DNA of 46,039 nt from a virus. A program made the translations under genes and the position numbers. The notes beneath the pieces are model-generated. The model was not told the DNA's origin. It worked only from the letters and a program-made list of their open reading frames with translations, and searched no databases. The stretch spans positions 798-46,836 of the IMG/VR virus record IMGVR_UViG_3300030393_000005, one strand, 5' to 3'. Of this stretch, positions 1 through 7,710 are shown piece by piece; positions within the stretch are counted from its first letter, which is position 1; every line of letters begins with the position of its first letter.

Positions 1-102
1 GATTGGGCGTCCGATGGCGCTGACGCATTCCGTTATCTAGCAGTGGTTGAAATGGGTTCAAAAGTTTGGACTAAACCACCAACAATCAGAATAAACTTTT
101 AG
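1..102 (+). CDS. terL: Terminase large subunit, C-terminal end (partial)
   Basis: An open frame runs from the first base to a TAG at 100-102 and gives 33 residues beginning DWASDGADAFRYLAV. The pattern H/DWASHGADAFRYLA is typical of the extreme C-terminus of phage large terminases, the ATPase-nuclease motor that packages DNA into the prohead. The ATPase and nuclease domains lie outside the window. Its position directly before head genes fits. Because only the tail of the protein is visible, the subtype and packaging mode (cos or pac) cannot be judged. Confidence 0.8.
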   Translation, partial: DWASDGADAFRYLAVVEMGSKVWTKPPTIRINF

Positions 103-112
103 AGAGGTTAAT

Positions 113-508
113 ATGGGATGGTTTAAAGACTTATTTACGGGCGGCGCTATAAAATCAATTGAGAATATAGCGTCAGAATGGATTGAAACAGACAAGGAGG
201 CCGCAGAAGCTAAAGCGATAATGGTAAAAACATTAGACCCAAACGGGCGAATGCGGCGTGACCAGTCGCGCAACGTCGGCGCTATGTATCGATTTTACTT
301 GCTGTCAACGGCTGCAATGATATTAATTGAGCTTATTTACTGTATGTACATGGGTGACGCGCTTACTAGTAGCGACCACGTACTGACTGCATTAAGCAAT
401 GCAACAAGCAAAATGACTGATTTGTTTGTGCCTATTACTACGCTTTACGGCGTCATTGTTACTGCGTCATTCGGCGTTAACTACGCAAACACTCAAAAAG
501 AAAAATAA
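113..508 (+). CDS. Holin-like membrane protein (two or three TM segments)
   Basis: A 131-residue protein starting 10 bases after the terminase stop, with a GAGAGG ribosome site. It has a charged amphipathic N-terminal half, then hydrophobic segments at about residues 60-82 and 101-124, and a lysine-rich C-terminus. The motif KTLDPNGRMRRDQSRN before the first membrane segment resembles phage proteins annotated as holins of the 3TM gene-transfer-agent type. A holin would form inner-membrane holes at lysis. Its place between terminase and MuF is unusual for a lysis gene, so a packaging-associated membrane role remains possible. Membrane location is clear; holin function is inferred. Confidence 0.6.
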   Translation: MGWFKDLFTGGAIKSIENIASEWIETDKEAAEAKAIMVKTLDPNGRMRRDQSRNVGAMYRFYLLSTAAMILIELIYCMYMGDALTSSDHVLTALSNATSKMTDLFVPITTLYGVIVTASFGVNYANTQKEK

Positions 509-511
509 TCG

Positions 512-540
512 TTGACATAACACACGGAAGTGTTACAGTG
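512..540 (+). promoter_or_regulatory. Class I promoter with nested inverted repeat
   Basis: TTGACA at 512-517 is preceded by CG and an AATAAT stretch. A 16-bp spacer leads to TACAGT at 534-539. A 6-bp inverted repeat TAACAC (518-523) / GTGTTA (530-535) occupies the spacer and enters the -10. It would drive the 20-residue ORF at 564. Confidence 0.5.
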
Positions 541-563
541 GTTTTTTAATTGTAGGCTAACAA

Positions 564-626
564 ATGACCGAACAAACACAAGACAACGACCAGTATGCCG
601 ATGATGAATACGGCTATTGGGAGTAA
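564..626 (+). CDS. Very small acidic protein (20 aa), putative
   Basis: A 20-codon frame, MTEQTQDNDQYADDEYGYWE, begins 24 bases after the class I promoter at 512 and ends before the class II promoter at 672. It is strongly acidic, with Tyr and Trp at the C-terminal end, and has no recognisable domain. The only support for a real gene is its dedicated promoter, good placement and lack of another reading for this gap. It may be a host-takeover micropeptide or a remnant of an accessory insertion. No clear Shine-Dalgarno is present. Confidence 0.35.
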   Translation: MTEQTQDNDQYADDEYGYWE

Positions 627-671
627 CACAAAAAAGTAACATCACAACGCTGTAACCGATATGCGTTACAA

Positions 672-680
672 TGCTATAAT
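672..680 (+). promoter_or_regulatory. Class II (late-type) extended -10 promoter for the MuF gene
   Basis: TGCTATAAT, a perfect extended -10 element; no recognisable -35 lies 16-18 bp upstream. The same TGNTATAAT string recurs before the portal, scaffold, connector, tail-tip, tailspike and 44820 genes. Confidence 0.65.
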
Positions 681-709
681 AGCCTTATTCAGTAATAAGG
701 CTATTTTTT
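678..709 (+). terminator. 12-bp hairpin plus T tract overlapping the MuF promoter
   Basis: AATAGCCTTATT (678-689) and AATAAGGCTATT (694-705) form a perfect 12-bp stem with a 4-base loop, followed by a T run that touches the ATG at 710. The left arm begins within the -10, so RNA started at this promoter would lack part of that arm, while read-through RNA from upstream would form a complete intrinsic terminator. Confidence 0.7.
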
Positions 710-1864
710 ATGGCAACTCCAAACGAAGATACAATAATCGAATCACTGGTAAGACGCGAATCTTATTTAGCTAGGTTTGCGTCTTATCTAATCAATAAAC
801 ACATCGGCAAATCTATCAATGATTTTGCTAAACAACTACCTTCACTACTTGGCGAATTTGGCGAATACAGCGAATTAAATAAAGCAGACAGAAATAAGAT
901 AGACGCAATCATACGACAAGCGATTAATGAAGATATGGCTATCGGATTTTATTTAGTTACGCAAGATATGATAGAAATGATGCCGCTTGACTCTGAGCAC
1001 GTAAGCGATATTTACGACGACTTTCTAGGTCAGCCATTCAAAATCCCCGACGAAAAAATATTAGCAAGTTATGCGAACGCTGCAACAATGGTTTTAACAT
1101 CTGGCTCGTCTGCAAGATCTGGTGTGTGGTCGCAATTCGTCAAAAACAACATTGATTCGTCAAGTAAAGCAATAATTGGTCAAATTGACGCAGGGTACGG
1201 AGCCAATCTAACTAACGCTGAGATTGAGCGCAACATTCGCGGCACGTACAATCGCAAAACAAAAATGTATCAAGGCGGGATTTTACAGGGTAAAGTAAAG
1301 AACCAAGCCGCCTCACTTGTTCGCACTGGCGTTAGTCATTACTCAAATTCTGCGCGTGATAGAACTTACGCTGCAAATAAAGATATTATTGAAACACGTA
1401 TATTTTATGCGGTGATGGATAATCGAACATCAAAAACCTGTATGACCTGGAACTTGCAAGAATGGCCTATCGAGGATAAAAATTACCCACGCATCCCTCA
1501 GCATATCAATTGTCGCAGCGCTTACATTGTAAGATTAAAAGGAATTGACCCGCTCGAAGGAACAAAACCAGCGGTACAGGGCACGACAAACGATGTCGAT
1601 TATTCTACTCAGCGGCGAGGAAACAAAGATGAGCGCTACGGTGTGCAAAAAGTGCCAAGCGATATGGATAGCGATACATTTTTGAGATTGCAGCCTAGAA
1701 AATATGTCGAATCAAGTTTAGGTGTGACGGGCGCTAGATTGTTTTTGGATGGTAAATTGCCTATTAGTAAATTCACAGATTTAACAGGTCGACCGCTTTC
1801 AATTAAAGAATTAAAAGAAAGCGGCGTCGCTGATAAGGCGTTTAGATTGGCGGGGATTGATTAA
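710..1864 (+). CDS. MuF-like minor head protein (SPP1 gp7 family)
   Basis: A 384-residue protein. The N-terminal two thirds is helical. Residues of about 228-275 carry the MuF/gp7 core: RIFYAVMDNRTSKTCMTWN followed by PQHINCRSAYIV. This Asp-x-Arg-Thr-x-x-x-Cys plus H-x-x-C-R pattern defines phage Mu F-like minor head proteins. These bind the portal or enter the prohead in a few copies and may assist DNA release. In most related phages MuF follows the portal; here it precedes it and a minus-strand cassette sits between them. The ATG directly abuts a terminator T tract and has no Shine-Dalgarno. The last 23 bases overlap the end of the convergent methyltransferase gene. Confidence 0.85.
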   Translation: MATPNEDTIIESLVRRESYLARFASYLINKHIGKSINDFAKQLPSLLGEFGEYSELNKADRNKIDAIIRQAINEDMAIGFYLVTQDMIEMMPLDSEHVSDIYDDFLGQPFKIPDEKILASYANAATMVLTSGSSARSGVWSQFVKNNIDSSSKAIIGQIDAGYGANLTNAEIERNIRGTYNRKTKMYQGGILQGKVKNQAASLVRTGVSHYSNSARDRTYAANKDIIETRIFYAVMDNRTSKTCMTWNLQEWPIEDKNYPRIPQHINCRSAYIVRLKGIDPLEGTKPAVQGTTNDVDYSTQRRGNKDERYGVQKVPSDMDSDTFLRLQPRKYVESSLGVTGARLFLDGKLPISKFTDLTGRPLSIKELKESGVADKAFRLAGID

Positions 1865-2573
1865 TGCGCTCTTTCGCAATATTAAAATAGCCCTCGTCCA
1901 TTTCAATCCCTATAAAGTCGCGGTTTAAGTTTTTGGCCGCGACGCCTGTTGAGCCTGAGCCCATAGTAAAGTCCAGCACTGTGTCGCACCCGTTGGTGTA
2001 GGTTTTAATTAGGTATTCCATTAGTTCAACTGGTTTTTGGGTTGGGTGTACGCTGCCCCTTCTAATTTTATCAATCCTTATAAGTGTGGTTGGGTTTTTA
2101 TGTGTATAGGTCTTCTTTAGTGCTTTTAATCCTTGATTGTTTGTTGTCTCGCCCTTGGTCATTCCCCCGCCTTTTATAGGCTTGTCTCTTAATACCATTT
2201 GGGCGTTATATATAGACCTCTCCCCATTCAGTGTAAATACACATATATCCTCCGTCTGCTGCATAGGTCTAAATCGTGCGTAACTCATGCCGCTAGGTAT
2301 TTTTTTATCCCACTGCCAGCAATATTTAAAACCCTTCATGTTTGATGCAATCAAAGTTGTTGTAAACGGCTGTGAAGCTGTCATAACAATAGCACCATTG
2401 GGTTTAATAATTCTTTTTAACTGCTCCCACATAGGCTCAAGCGGGATAATTGAGTCCCACTTACAGGCCGTTGTACCATAAGGCGGGTCTGTCAATATCA
2501 AGTCAACACTGCCGTCAGGTATCTCTTTCATTCTTTCTAGGCAGTCGCCTAGCATTAGGTTAATTTTACTCAT
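1842..2573 (-). CDS. DNA adenine methyltransferase, beta-class (orphan)
   Basis: A 243-residue SAM-dependent methyltransferase. The catalytic motif DPPY is at residues 29-32, a variable target-recognition stretch follows, then HPTQKP at 176-181, and the SAM-binding motif VLDFTMGSGSTG at 199-210. Catalytic motif before SAM motif defines the beta group, and DPPY favours N6-adenine over N4-cytosine. No restriction endonuclease is adjacent, so it is probably a phage orphan methylase for protection against host restriction or for marking phage DNA. It is the last gene of a minus-strand cassette wedged between MuF and portal, and its 3' end overlaps MuF by 23 bases. The recognition sequence cannot be predicted. 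Confidence 0.9.
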   Translation of the reverse strand: MSKINLMLGDCLERMKEIPDGSVDLILTDPPYGTTACKWDSIIPLEPMWEQLKRIIKPNGAIVMTASQPFTTTLIASNMKGFKYCWQWDKKIPSGMSYARFRPMQQTEDICVFTLNGERSIYNAQMVLRDKPIKGGGMTKGETTNNQGLKALKKTYTHKNPTTLIRIDKIRRGSVHPTQKPVELMEYLIKTYTNGCDTVLDFTMGSGSTGVAAKNLNRDFIGIEMDEGYFNIAKERINQSPPI

Positions 2574-2582
2574 ATTCTTTCC

Positions 2583-2849
2583 CTATTGATTAATCATGCG
2601 CTCAATTGCGCGGTTTGCTATTCTCGCCGCTTTATCTGCTGCGGGTAGTTCTATTAGGCTTTTAGCGCCAACGTCTAGTATTGTGTTTTGTTGCCAAGGC
2701 GTGTGAAGTCTGGTCGCTTTGAGTTGCGATTCACTATGCGGGCGATTACTGTTTGATAGCCATATTATCCCGCCGGAAATAACATCAATTGTACAAATCT
2801 CACCCGTCTCAATAACAACAACTATTTGTCCTTTTCTAAATCTACCCAT
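2583..2849 (-). CDS. Small protein of unknown function (methylase cassette)
   Basis: An 88-residue protein ten bases upstream of the methyltransferase gene on the same strand. The first 45 residues look like a small beta-barrel (MGRFRKGQIVVVIETGEICTI...), as in SH3-like or KOW-like folds. The rest is an Ala-rich helix ending AARIANRAIERMINQ. The start ATG lies inside the end of the preceding 38-codon membrane ORF (8-bp overlap), indicating coupled translation. I do not recognise a family. Confidence 0.65.
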   Translation of the reverse strand: MGRFRKGQIVVVIETGEICTIDVISGGIIWLSNSNRPHSESQLKATRLHTPWQQNTILDVGAKSLIELPAADKAARIANRAIERMINQ

Positions 2850-2958
2850 AAATCCACCATAAAAATAATAAAAACAAAACAGGCGTAACCAGAACTATTC
2901 CACGCTCAATAATATCGGTCACGCTCGTTTTGTATTTTGTGTATGTGTTAAGCGACAT
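2842..2958 (-). CDS. Single-pass membrane micropeptide (38 aa)
   Basis: A 38-codon frame with a polar N-terminus (MSLNTYTKYKTSVTD) and one hydrophobic segment at about residues 20-37, ending LLFLWWIYG. It overlaps the next gene by 8 bp through ATGGGTAG and is itself overlapped by the end of the 26-residue ORF upstream. The chain of overlaps, the uninterrupted strand and the clear membrane segment support translation. Function unknown. Confidence 0.5.
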   Translation of the reverse strand: MSLNTYTKYKTSVTDIIERGIVLVTPVLFLLFLWWIYG

Positions 2959-3028
2959 AAATTAAGTATAAAGACCCGAAAAACAAAGTTGCATACCCTA
3001 GCGATTTGCAAGCTCTTTCATTTCTCAT
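2948..3028 (-). CDS. Possible membrane micropeptide (26 aa)
   Basis: A 26-codon frame, MRNERACKSLGYATLFFGSL onward, whose ATG overlaps the stop of the HTH-like gene before it and whose stop overlaps the start of the next micro-ORF. It has a basic N-terminus and one hydrophobic segment of about 17 residues. Support is only positional: it fills the space between two coupled genes in frame-overlap style. It could be a leader without function. Confidence 0.35.
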   Translation of the reverse strand: MRNERACKSLGYATLFFGSLYLIYVA

Positions 3029-3290
3029 CCCCAAAGGTAAAAACCTTGCGATAAGTAGCGCCTTCGAACTCCATCGTTTCGTAATCGTTGCGTTTGTAGT
3101 TGCACAACATCCAAATCGAACCATCATGAACGATAGCGCTATGCCACCGGCCTTTATCCTCCTTTGGCTTAAATTTGCAATTCCAGCGATTGACTTCTTG
3201 TCTAAATTTGCCAATTGACCGCGCAAAAGCTGACGCGCTACCGTCAAAATTCTCGTCGATATAATCCCATAAGCGTTGCGTTTCTTTCAT
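3018..3290 (-). CDS. Putative HTH protein, first gene of the methylase cassette
   Basis: A 90-residue protein. Residues of about 15-35, DGSASAFARSIGKFRQEVNRW, resemble the helix-turn-helix of small phage Cro/XRE-type proteins. The remainder, with GRWHSAIVHDGSIWMLCNYKRN, looks like a beta-rich extension. A start six bases upstream is possible, but the ATG at 3290 sits 6 bases after AGAGGA. It follows a strong class I promoter (3318-3345) and leads the methyltransferase operon, so autoregulation is plausible but unproven. Confidence 0.6.
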   Translation of the reverse strand: MKETQRLWDYIDENFDGSASAFARSIGKFRQEVNRWNCKFKPKEDKGRWHSAIVHDGSIWMLCNYKRNDYETMEFEGATYRKVFTFGDEK

Positions 3291-3317
3291 TATCATTCCT
3301 CTATTTAAGTTTTGTTA

Positions 3318-3345
3318 ATCTTACCAACCCTGCTAGCAATGTCAA
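3318..3345 (-). promoter_or_regulatory. Class I promoter of the methylase cassette
   Basis: On the minus strand TTGACA (3340-3345), a 16-bp spacer and TAAGAT (3318-3323) preceded by TGG, i.e. an extended -10. G precedes the -35 as in every class I promoter here. It faces away from the portal promoter at 3357-3365, and the two regions nearly touch. Confidence 0.7.
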
Positions 3346-3356
3346 CAACTAATTAA

Positions 3357-3365
3357 TGTTATAAT
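3357..3365 (+). promoter_or_regulatory. Class II promoter of the portal gene
   Basis: TGTTATAAT, 27 bases upstream of the portal ATG, without a -35 match. It lies 11 bp from the divergent class I -35, so the two polymerases may compete. Confidence 0.6.
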
Positions 3366-3392
3366 CACTAAAATTTATCGGGATTATTTTAA

Positions 3393-4805
3393 ATGACAGA
3401 TTCAATGATGGGTATTCGAAACGAAATCTATAACGACACCATAGACGAAGTGCTGAAAATTCGTGATAGCGTGCAGGGCGAACACGCAATAAAAAATAGC
3501 CCTAACTCGCTAATTTACTTGCCCCACCCTAGCGACATAGACAAGACTAGCGCCCAATCAAAAGAGCGTTACAGGGCCTACAAAGCTAGAGCTGAGTTTG
3601 ATGGGTTCACGGGCGCGACACTAACAAGCTTAAACGGTGCAATGTGGTCAACTGAGCCAACTATTGAGTTGCCAAGTGAAATTGAATACCTAATCGATAA
3701 TAGCGACGGTGACGGCACGCCGCTAGCTCAATCTATGGCGCTAACTGCGTCAAATGTAATTCAAGTGGGCTATCATTTTTTACTAGCTGATTACAACGGT
3801 ACACAAGCAAATATCAAACACTACCCGCGCGAATCTGTTATCGACTGGGATTTTGACGAGGTTAACGGCGTAAATCAGATTAACTTTGTTAAGCTTTGTG
3901 AGTCATTTAGTCATGTAGACAAAGAAACGCTACAGCGAAAAACAGAGACAAGAATATTGATTCTAGGGCTGGATGATGAGGGTAATTATTATCAGCAAAA
4001 AATAGAAGAGCATGACGGCATGGAGGTAAAAGGCGAAAAGCTTTACCCAATCTGGCGCGGTCAAATGATGCAATCTATACCATGCGAGATAGTGACCGAT
4101 GAGATAGCTCAAGCGGGGCAAATGCCGTGCACCTTTGGCGTGTTATACCCAGTTGCACTAAAAGCTATCGCCCGCTACCAAGTTAACGCTGACTTAAAAG
4201 AAATGATTCACCGCAACGCGCAGCCAACGTTAATAACTGAGGGCTGGGAGGCTGGCGACGGAAAGGTAATCGAGGAGATGAACGACGGCAAGGAGTTAAA
4301 GCTTGGTTCTAACGGCGGGATAAATCTACCGAAAAACGTAAAAGCTAAGTACCTAGAAGCCAAGTCTGCTGATAGTCCATTGTTTACTTATTTAGACATT
4401 AATCAAAAAGAAGTCAAGGCATTCGGCGGCTCGTTTGATACAAGCGAGGCGGCAACGGAGGCCGTAGGCGTGGCAAAGATTCGCAGCGCTGAACAATTGC
4501 GTGCACTAACTAACATAGCTAACTCTGACGAAGCAGCATACAGAAATCTAGCTGGTATTTGTTACGGTTTCATGTCTACTAAATCTACCACCCCTGATTT
4601 TACTATTGTACTAAACAAAGAATTTAACACCAGCAAACTTGAGCCAACTGAGCGTGCAGCTATTATTAACGAGTACAATATGGGCGTAATCTCGCTAGAA
4701 GAGGCGCACAGACAGTTAAAAGCTGGCGGCGTACTAGAGGCTGAAATAGAAGTTATAATGCAGGAAATTGAAACGGGCAGAGGCACAATTAGCCAATTTG
4801 ACTAA
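3393..4805 (+). CDS. Portal protein (DUF4055 family)
   Basis: A 470-residue protein. Features include YKARAEFDGFTGATLTSLNG near residue 70, a central domain, IGCP-free GGSFDTSEAATEA near residue 350, and the C-terminal segment NEFNTSKLEPTERAAIINEY. These fit the DUF4055 portal group. The portal is a dodecameric ring at one capsid vertex through which DNA is packaged and ejected, and to which terminase and connector proteins bind. Length fits the family. It begins the block portal-scaffold-capsid and has its own class II promoter. Gene order MuF before portal is inverted relative to most phages. I see no truncation. Confidence 0.85.
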   Translation: MTDSMMGIRNEIYNDTIDEVLKIRDSVQGEHAIKNSPNSLIYLPHPSDIDKTSAQSKERYRAYKARAEFDGFTGATLTSLNGAMWSTEPTIELPSEIEYLIDNSDGDGTPLAQSMALTASNVIQVGYHFLLADYNGTQANIKHYPRESVIDWDFDEVNGVNQINFVKLCESFSHVDKETLQRKTETRILILGLDDEGNYYQQKIEEHDGMEVKGEKLYPIWRGQMMQSIPCEIVTDEIAQAGQMPCTFGVLYPVALKAIARYQVNADLKEMIHRNAQPTLITEGWEAGDGKVIEEMNDGKELKLGSNGGINLPKNVKAKYLEAKSADSPLFTYLDINQKEVKAFGGSFDTSEAATEAVGVAKIRSAEQLRALTNIANSDEAAYRNLAGICYGFMSTKSTTPDFTIVLNKEFNTSKLEPTERAAIINEYNMGVISLEEAHRQLKAGGVLEAEIEVIMQEIETGRGTISQFD

Positions 4806-4828
4806 CAATTAGTTAATTGTGCTATAAT
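4805..4828 (+). promoter_or_regulatory. Class II promoter before scaffold, with inverted repeat
   Basis: TGCTATAAT at 4820-4828. Immediately upstream ACAATTA (4805-4811) and TAATTGT (4814-4820) form a 7-bp inverted repeat beginning in the portal stop codon. A second short stem GATAG/CTATC lies just before the ATG at 4869. It would feed scaffold and major capsid genes. Confidence 0.6.
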
Positions 4829-4868
4829 AGTTCCACACAAACAAAATGCAATTAAGATAGGGTCTATC

Positions 4869-5621
4869 ATGCAATCAGTATATGAAACCAAAGCGGATGT
4901 TCCGCAAGGTCAAGAAGAATTATATAGAGAGTTTGAAGAGGTTAAGGGTAGCGGCAATTTTGTCTATATGCTTAACGACTTAGCCGAAGAAAAAATCTCA
5001 GGATTTAAGACGCAAGGCGAACTAAACGATCTTAGAAAAAAAATGCAAAGTATTGAAGCTTCTATGGCTGAAAAGCAACAGCAAGCAGTCGCATTAGCAG
5101 AAGCTAAAGCGCTCGACGAGTACAACGCTAAAGTAGCTGAGCTAAAAGAGCAAGGCAAGCACAGCGAAGTAAATAAGCTTGAAATGGAAATGCAAAAAGC
5201 GGAGCATCAAAAAGCGCTTGACGCATTAGCGGCAAAAGAAACAGAGCTAAACAATTTGCACAGCTCGATTACTGACGCTAAAAAAGCTGAATTCGCAATG
5301 AAAATTGCACAGTCTTACGCAGATTCTAAGTTTGTAGACATTACGGCAGAGTCAATTAAGTCTCGCATCGTTGAGGCTAACGGCGTATTCGCCATGACAG
5401 ACAGAAACGGCGCGGCAGTCCCTACTGACCACGACGCAATTAACGACATGCTAAAAAGCGAGGTTCGCTTTGAGGCACTAGCAAAAGCACCAGCATCTGC
5501 TAAAGGTGTGGGGGCGCAAGGCGGTCAAACTAATGCCGGTGGTATGTTAGACCTAAACAAACCGTACGACAAAATGAATCTTCAAGAGAAGATTGCATTT
5601 AACAAGAAACAAAAACAATAA
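4869..5621 (+). CDS. Capsid scaffolding protein
   Basis: A 250-residue protein upstream of the major capsid gene. Residues of about 40-140 are a long charged coiled coil rich in Glu, Lys and Ala. The C-terminal end GGMLDLNKPYDKMNLQEKIAFNKKQKQ is basic and helical, as in scaffold capsid-binding tails. A scaffold directs prohead assembly and is removed before packaging. The sequence lacks a visible protease domain. Identity rests on length, coiled coil and position between portal and capsid. Confidence 0.75.
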   Translation: MQSVYETKADVPQGQEELYREFEEVKGSGNFVYMLNDLAEEKISGFKTQGELNDLRKKMQSIEASMAEKQQQAVALAEAKALDEYNAKVAELKEQGKHSEVNKLEMEMQKAEHQKALDALAAKETELNNLHSSITDAKKAEFAMKIAQSYADSKFVDITAESIKSRIVEANGVFAMTDRNGAAVPTDHDAINDMLKSEVRFEALAKAPASAKGVGAQGGQTNAGGMLDLNKPYDKMNLQEKIAFNKKQKQ

Positions 5622-5639
5622 CTTTACAGGACTAACAAA

Positions 5640-6593
5640 ATGGCATTAGGCGATTTTCAAGAATTTACAGACTACGCTTACCAAGCGTTTACATCGACAC
5701 TGCAACAAAAAGTTGCTTTGTTTAATGAGGCTTCTCGCGGGGCAATCGTGCTTGAGTCAATGGCTTTTACTGGCGATTACAAGCAAAAATCATCGTTTGA
5801 GAACCTATCTTCATTGGTTGGTAATCGAGATGCTTCATCGACATCTGCGGCGACTGAACACGCTTTAGCTGAGCTGCTACAGGTTGATGTTAAGGTAGGT
5901 TGGGGTATTCCTAACATCAGCTACACCAACACGGCCTTTGATTGGACTAATCGAGATCCTGCTGAGGCCGGCACGCTATTCGGTGACGCAGTTGCAGAGG
6001 GCGCAATGGCTTACCAGTTAAACAGCGCTATTGCTGCGGCTGTTGCTGCTTTAGATGATGCTGACATCACTTATGATGGCACGGCGGGCAACGCATCGTT
6101 AATCAGCCTTAACAAGGGTGCTGCTAAGTTCGGCGACCGTCAATCTTCTATTGCTGCTTGGGTTATGCACTCAGATTCAATGAATAAGATCTGGGAAAAC
6201 GGCCTAACAAATAGCGAACGCTTGTTCCAATTCGGCACTGTTCAAATTGTTACAGACCAAGCTGGCCGACCGCTAATTATGACCGACTCTGACGCGCTAC
6301 ACTTTGATAATGCTGGCACTGAGAATTACTACCAACTTGGCTTAGTTGCTGGCGGTATGATGGTTCAAGATCAAGGTGACTTACGAAGCTATAACGTGAC
6401 AGACCTTAGCGAAGAAAATGCTAAGCAGTTACTAAAAAGTGAAGGCTCGTTCGGTGTCGGCATCAAGGGTTACACTTGGAATACCTCAGTGACGAAGCCT
6501 GATGACGCAGCGCTAGCGCTTCCTGCGAATTGGTCTCGCGTATCTGGCCTAGGTCATAAAGATGTTGCTGGCGTTAGAGTTGTAACTTTATAA
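5640..6593 (+). CDS. Major capsid protein (HK97-fold, inferred)
   Basis: A 317-residue protein directly after scaffold, with TTACAGGACT as ribosome site. It starts MALGDFQEFTDYAYQAFTST and includes EASRGAIVLESMAFTGDYKQ and VDVKVGWGIPNISYT, a pattern of phage major capsid proteins of the gp13-like type. It should form the icosahedral shell. The next gene overlaps its stop by one base. Length is in the usual range for an HK97-type capsid protein without a delta domain. Confidence 0.85.
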   Translation: MALGDFQEFTDYAYQAFTSTLQQKVALFNEASRGAIVLESMAFTGDYKQKSSFENLSSLVGNRDASSTSAATEHALAELLQVDVKVGWGIPNISYTNTAFDWTNRDPAEAGTLFGDAVAEGAMAYQLNSAIAAAVAALDDADITYDGTAGNASLISLNKGAAKFGDRQSSIAAWVMHSDSMNKIWENGLTNSERLFQFGTVQIVTDQAGRPLIMTDSDALHFDNAGTENYYQLGLVAGGMMVQDQGDLRSYNVTDLSEENAKQLLKSEGSFGVGIKGYTWNTSVTKPDDAALALPANWSRVSGLGHKDVAGVRVVTL

Positions 6594-6793
6594 TGTTAGT
6601 GCTAATAAAGGCTGACCACACGGCGGAGGAGCTTGTAAAGTTCCGCTGTGTGTCACCAACAAGCTTTAGCGCCGTAAAAACATGGCGCGATTTAAAGGTT
6701 TTAGGTGATGACTATTACGTCAAAAAGGCCATGAGCCTTGGCGCTATCGATGGGCGACCAAAGAAAAAGCCCAAAGATAAAATTGAGAAGTAA
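6593..6793 (+). CDS. Small basic protein following capsid, unknown
   Basis: A 66-residue protein whose ATG overlaps the capsid stop (TAATG), so it is translated with capsid. The N-terminus, MLVLIKADHTAEELVKFRC, is compact. The C-terminus GRPKKKPKDKIEK is strongly basic. Position suggests a head-associated or head-completion accessory protein. I do not recognise a family. A terminator hairpin follows directly. Confidence 0.6.
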   Translation: MLVLIKADHTAEELVKFRCVSPTSFSAVKTWRDLKVLGDDYYVKKAMSLGAIDGRPKKKPKDKIEK

Positions 6794-6798
6794 CAACA

Positions 6799-6822
6799 AA
6801 AGGGCTTAAATGCCCTTTTTTA
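6799..6822 (+). terminator. Intrinsic terminator after the capsid operon
   Basis: AAAGGGC (6799-6805), loop TTAAAT, GCCCTTT (6812-6818) and a run of six Ts. It lies just 15 bases before the start at 6837. Confidence 0.8.
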
Positions 6823-6836
6823 TTATAGGTATAAAA

Positions 6837-7169
6837 ATGGCTAGATTATTTGTATCCGATGCAACAGGCGATGGCGATTACATTATTGAGAATGTGCCGC
6901 TGAGCTTAATGAATCACTTCCTTTCGATTCAATTCTTTACTGATTCAACAATGAGCACGCTTGTCGACAAATCAACCATGACAGGCACGGCAACGGTGAT
7001 GGGTAGCGAGTACGGCAAAGAATACGGCACAATGCAAAACGGAACTATAGTGCTGGGAAGTTCGACTTATGACAGGCCGAATGCTTTAGGCTCTTACGAG
7101 TCGTTCAGAGTTACGCTGTCTGGGATTACTGGCGCTGCATACTTTAGATTAACTTTAGCGAGCTTATAA
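6837..7169 (+). CDS. Possible virion surface protein (110 aa), unknown
   Basis: The frame is open from 6810, but that ATG falls in the terminator hairpin. The ATG at 6837 (MARLFVSDATGDGDY) is preceded by AGGT and is the better start. The product is Ser/Thr/Gly-rich and predicted mainly beta, ending AAYFRLTLASL. It lies between capsid and an Ig/LamG-like protein and is followed one base later by another beta-rich gene. A head decoration or fibre-like role is inferred from place and composition only. Confidence 0.6.
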   Translation: MARLFVSDATGDGDYIIENVPLSLMNHFLSIQFFTDSTMSTLVDKSTMTGTATVMGSEYGKEYGTMQNGTIVLGSSTYDRPNALGSYESFRVTLSGITGAAYFRLTLASL

Positions 7170-7170
7170 T

Positions 7171-7710
7171 ATGGCTGAATATAATTTACCTAGCGCTAGC
7201 AATCTTGGTGTAGGGCAATACACATCTGGCGCTGGTGGCATAGCTGACTACAATGATGCAGCAACTTCTATCACGCCGATAGCAATGACGGCAGAAACGT
7301 GGACAACCGTGACCAACGACGGGCAGGGTGTTGCAACCAATGTTAAGTACCTACCGAATGGCGCGACTTCCCTAATGGACTTATCAACTGGTCAATTTGA
7401 CTTTTCTCAACTCGGACTTGGCGACAATTGCTTTATTCGGAATGATTTTTCTGTTACACCTCAAACTAATAACGCGCTTTTGGAGCTTAGATATCAATTA
7501 GGAACTGGAGCAGGGTCTTATACCCTGCAAACTATTGTTGGTCGGCTGGACAGTGGTAGCGGCCAGGCTTACAGGTTTAGCTTGTCTCCGCACATGATAT
7601 ACATGGGAGACCTAAATACTAAGGACAATCCGATAACATTGCAATTAAAGCTGTCAACAAACGGTACATTAACAAATGCTGGTTCAGCTATAGGAGTTAG
7701 CAAACTATGA
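7171..7710 (+). CDS. Beta-rich putative virion protein (179 aa)
   Basis: A 179-residue, Gly/Thr/Asn-rich, nearly Cys-free protein beginning MAEYNLPSASNLGVGQYTSG. Alternating strands and a pattern such as NNALLELRYQLGTGAG suggest a jelly-roll of the type found in phage decoration and receptor-contact proteins. The gene overlaps the following Ig/LamG gene by four bases (ATGA). Family not recognised. Confidence 0.6.
   Translation: MAEYNLPSASNLGVGQYTSGAGGIADYNDAATSITPIAMTAETWTTVTNDGQGVATNVKYLPNGATSLMDLSTGQFDFSQLGLGDNCFIRNDFSVTPQTNNALLELRYQLGTGAGSYTLQTIVGRLDSGSGQAYRFSLSPHMIYMGDLNTKDNPITLQLKLSTNGTLTNAGSAIGVSKL

Noticed and set aside
6810-6836. Upstream ATG at 6810 for the 110-residue protein
   Set aside because: It lies in the terminator stem and adds a hydrophobic peptide encoded by the hairpin and T tract.
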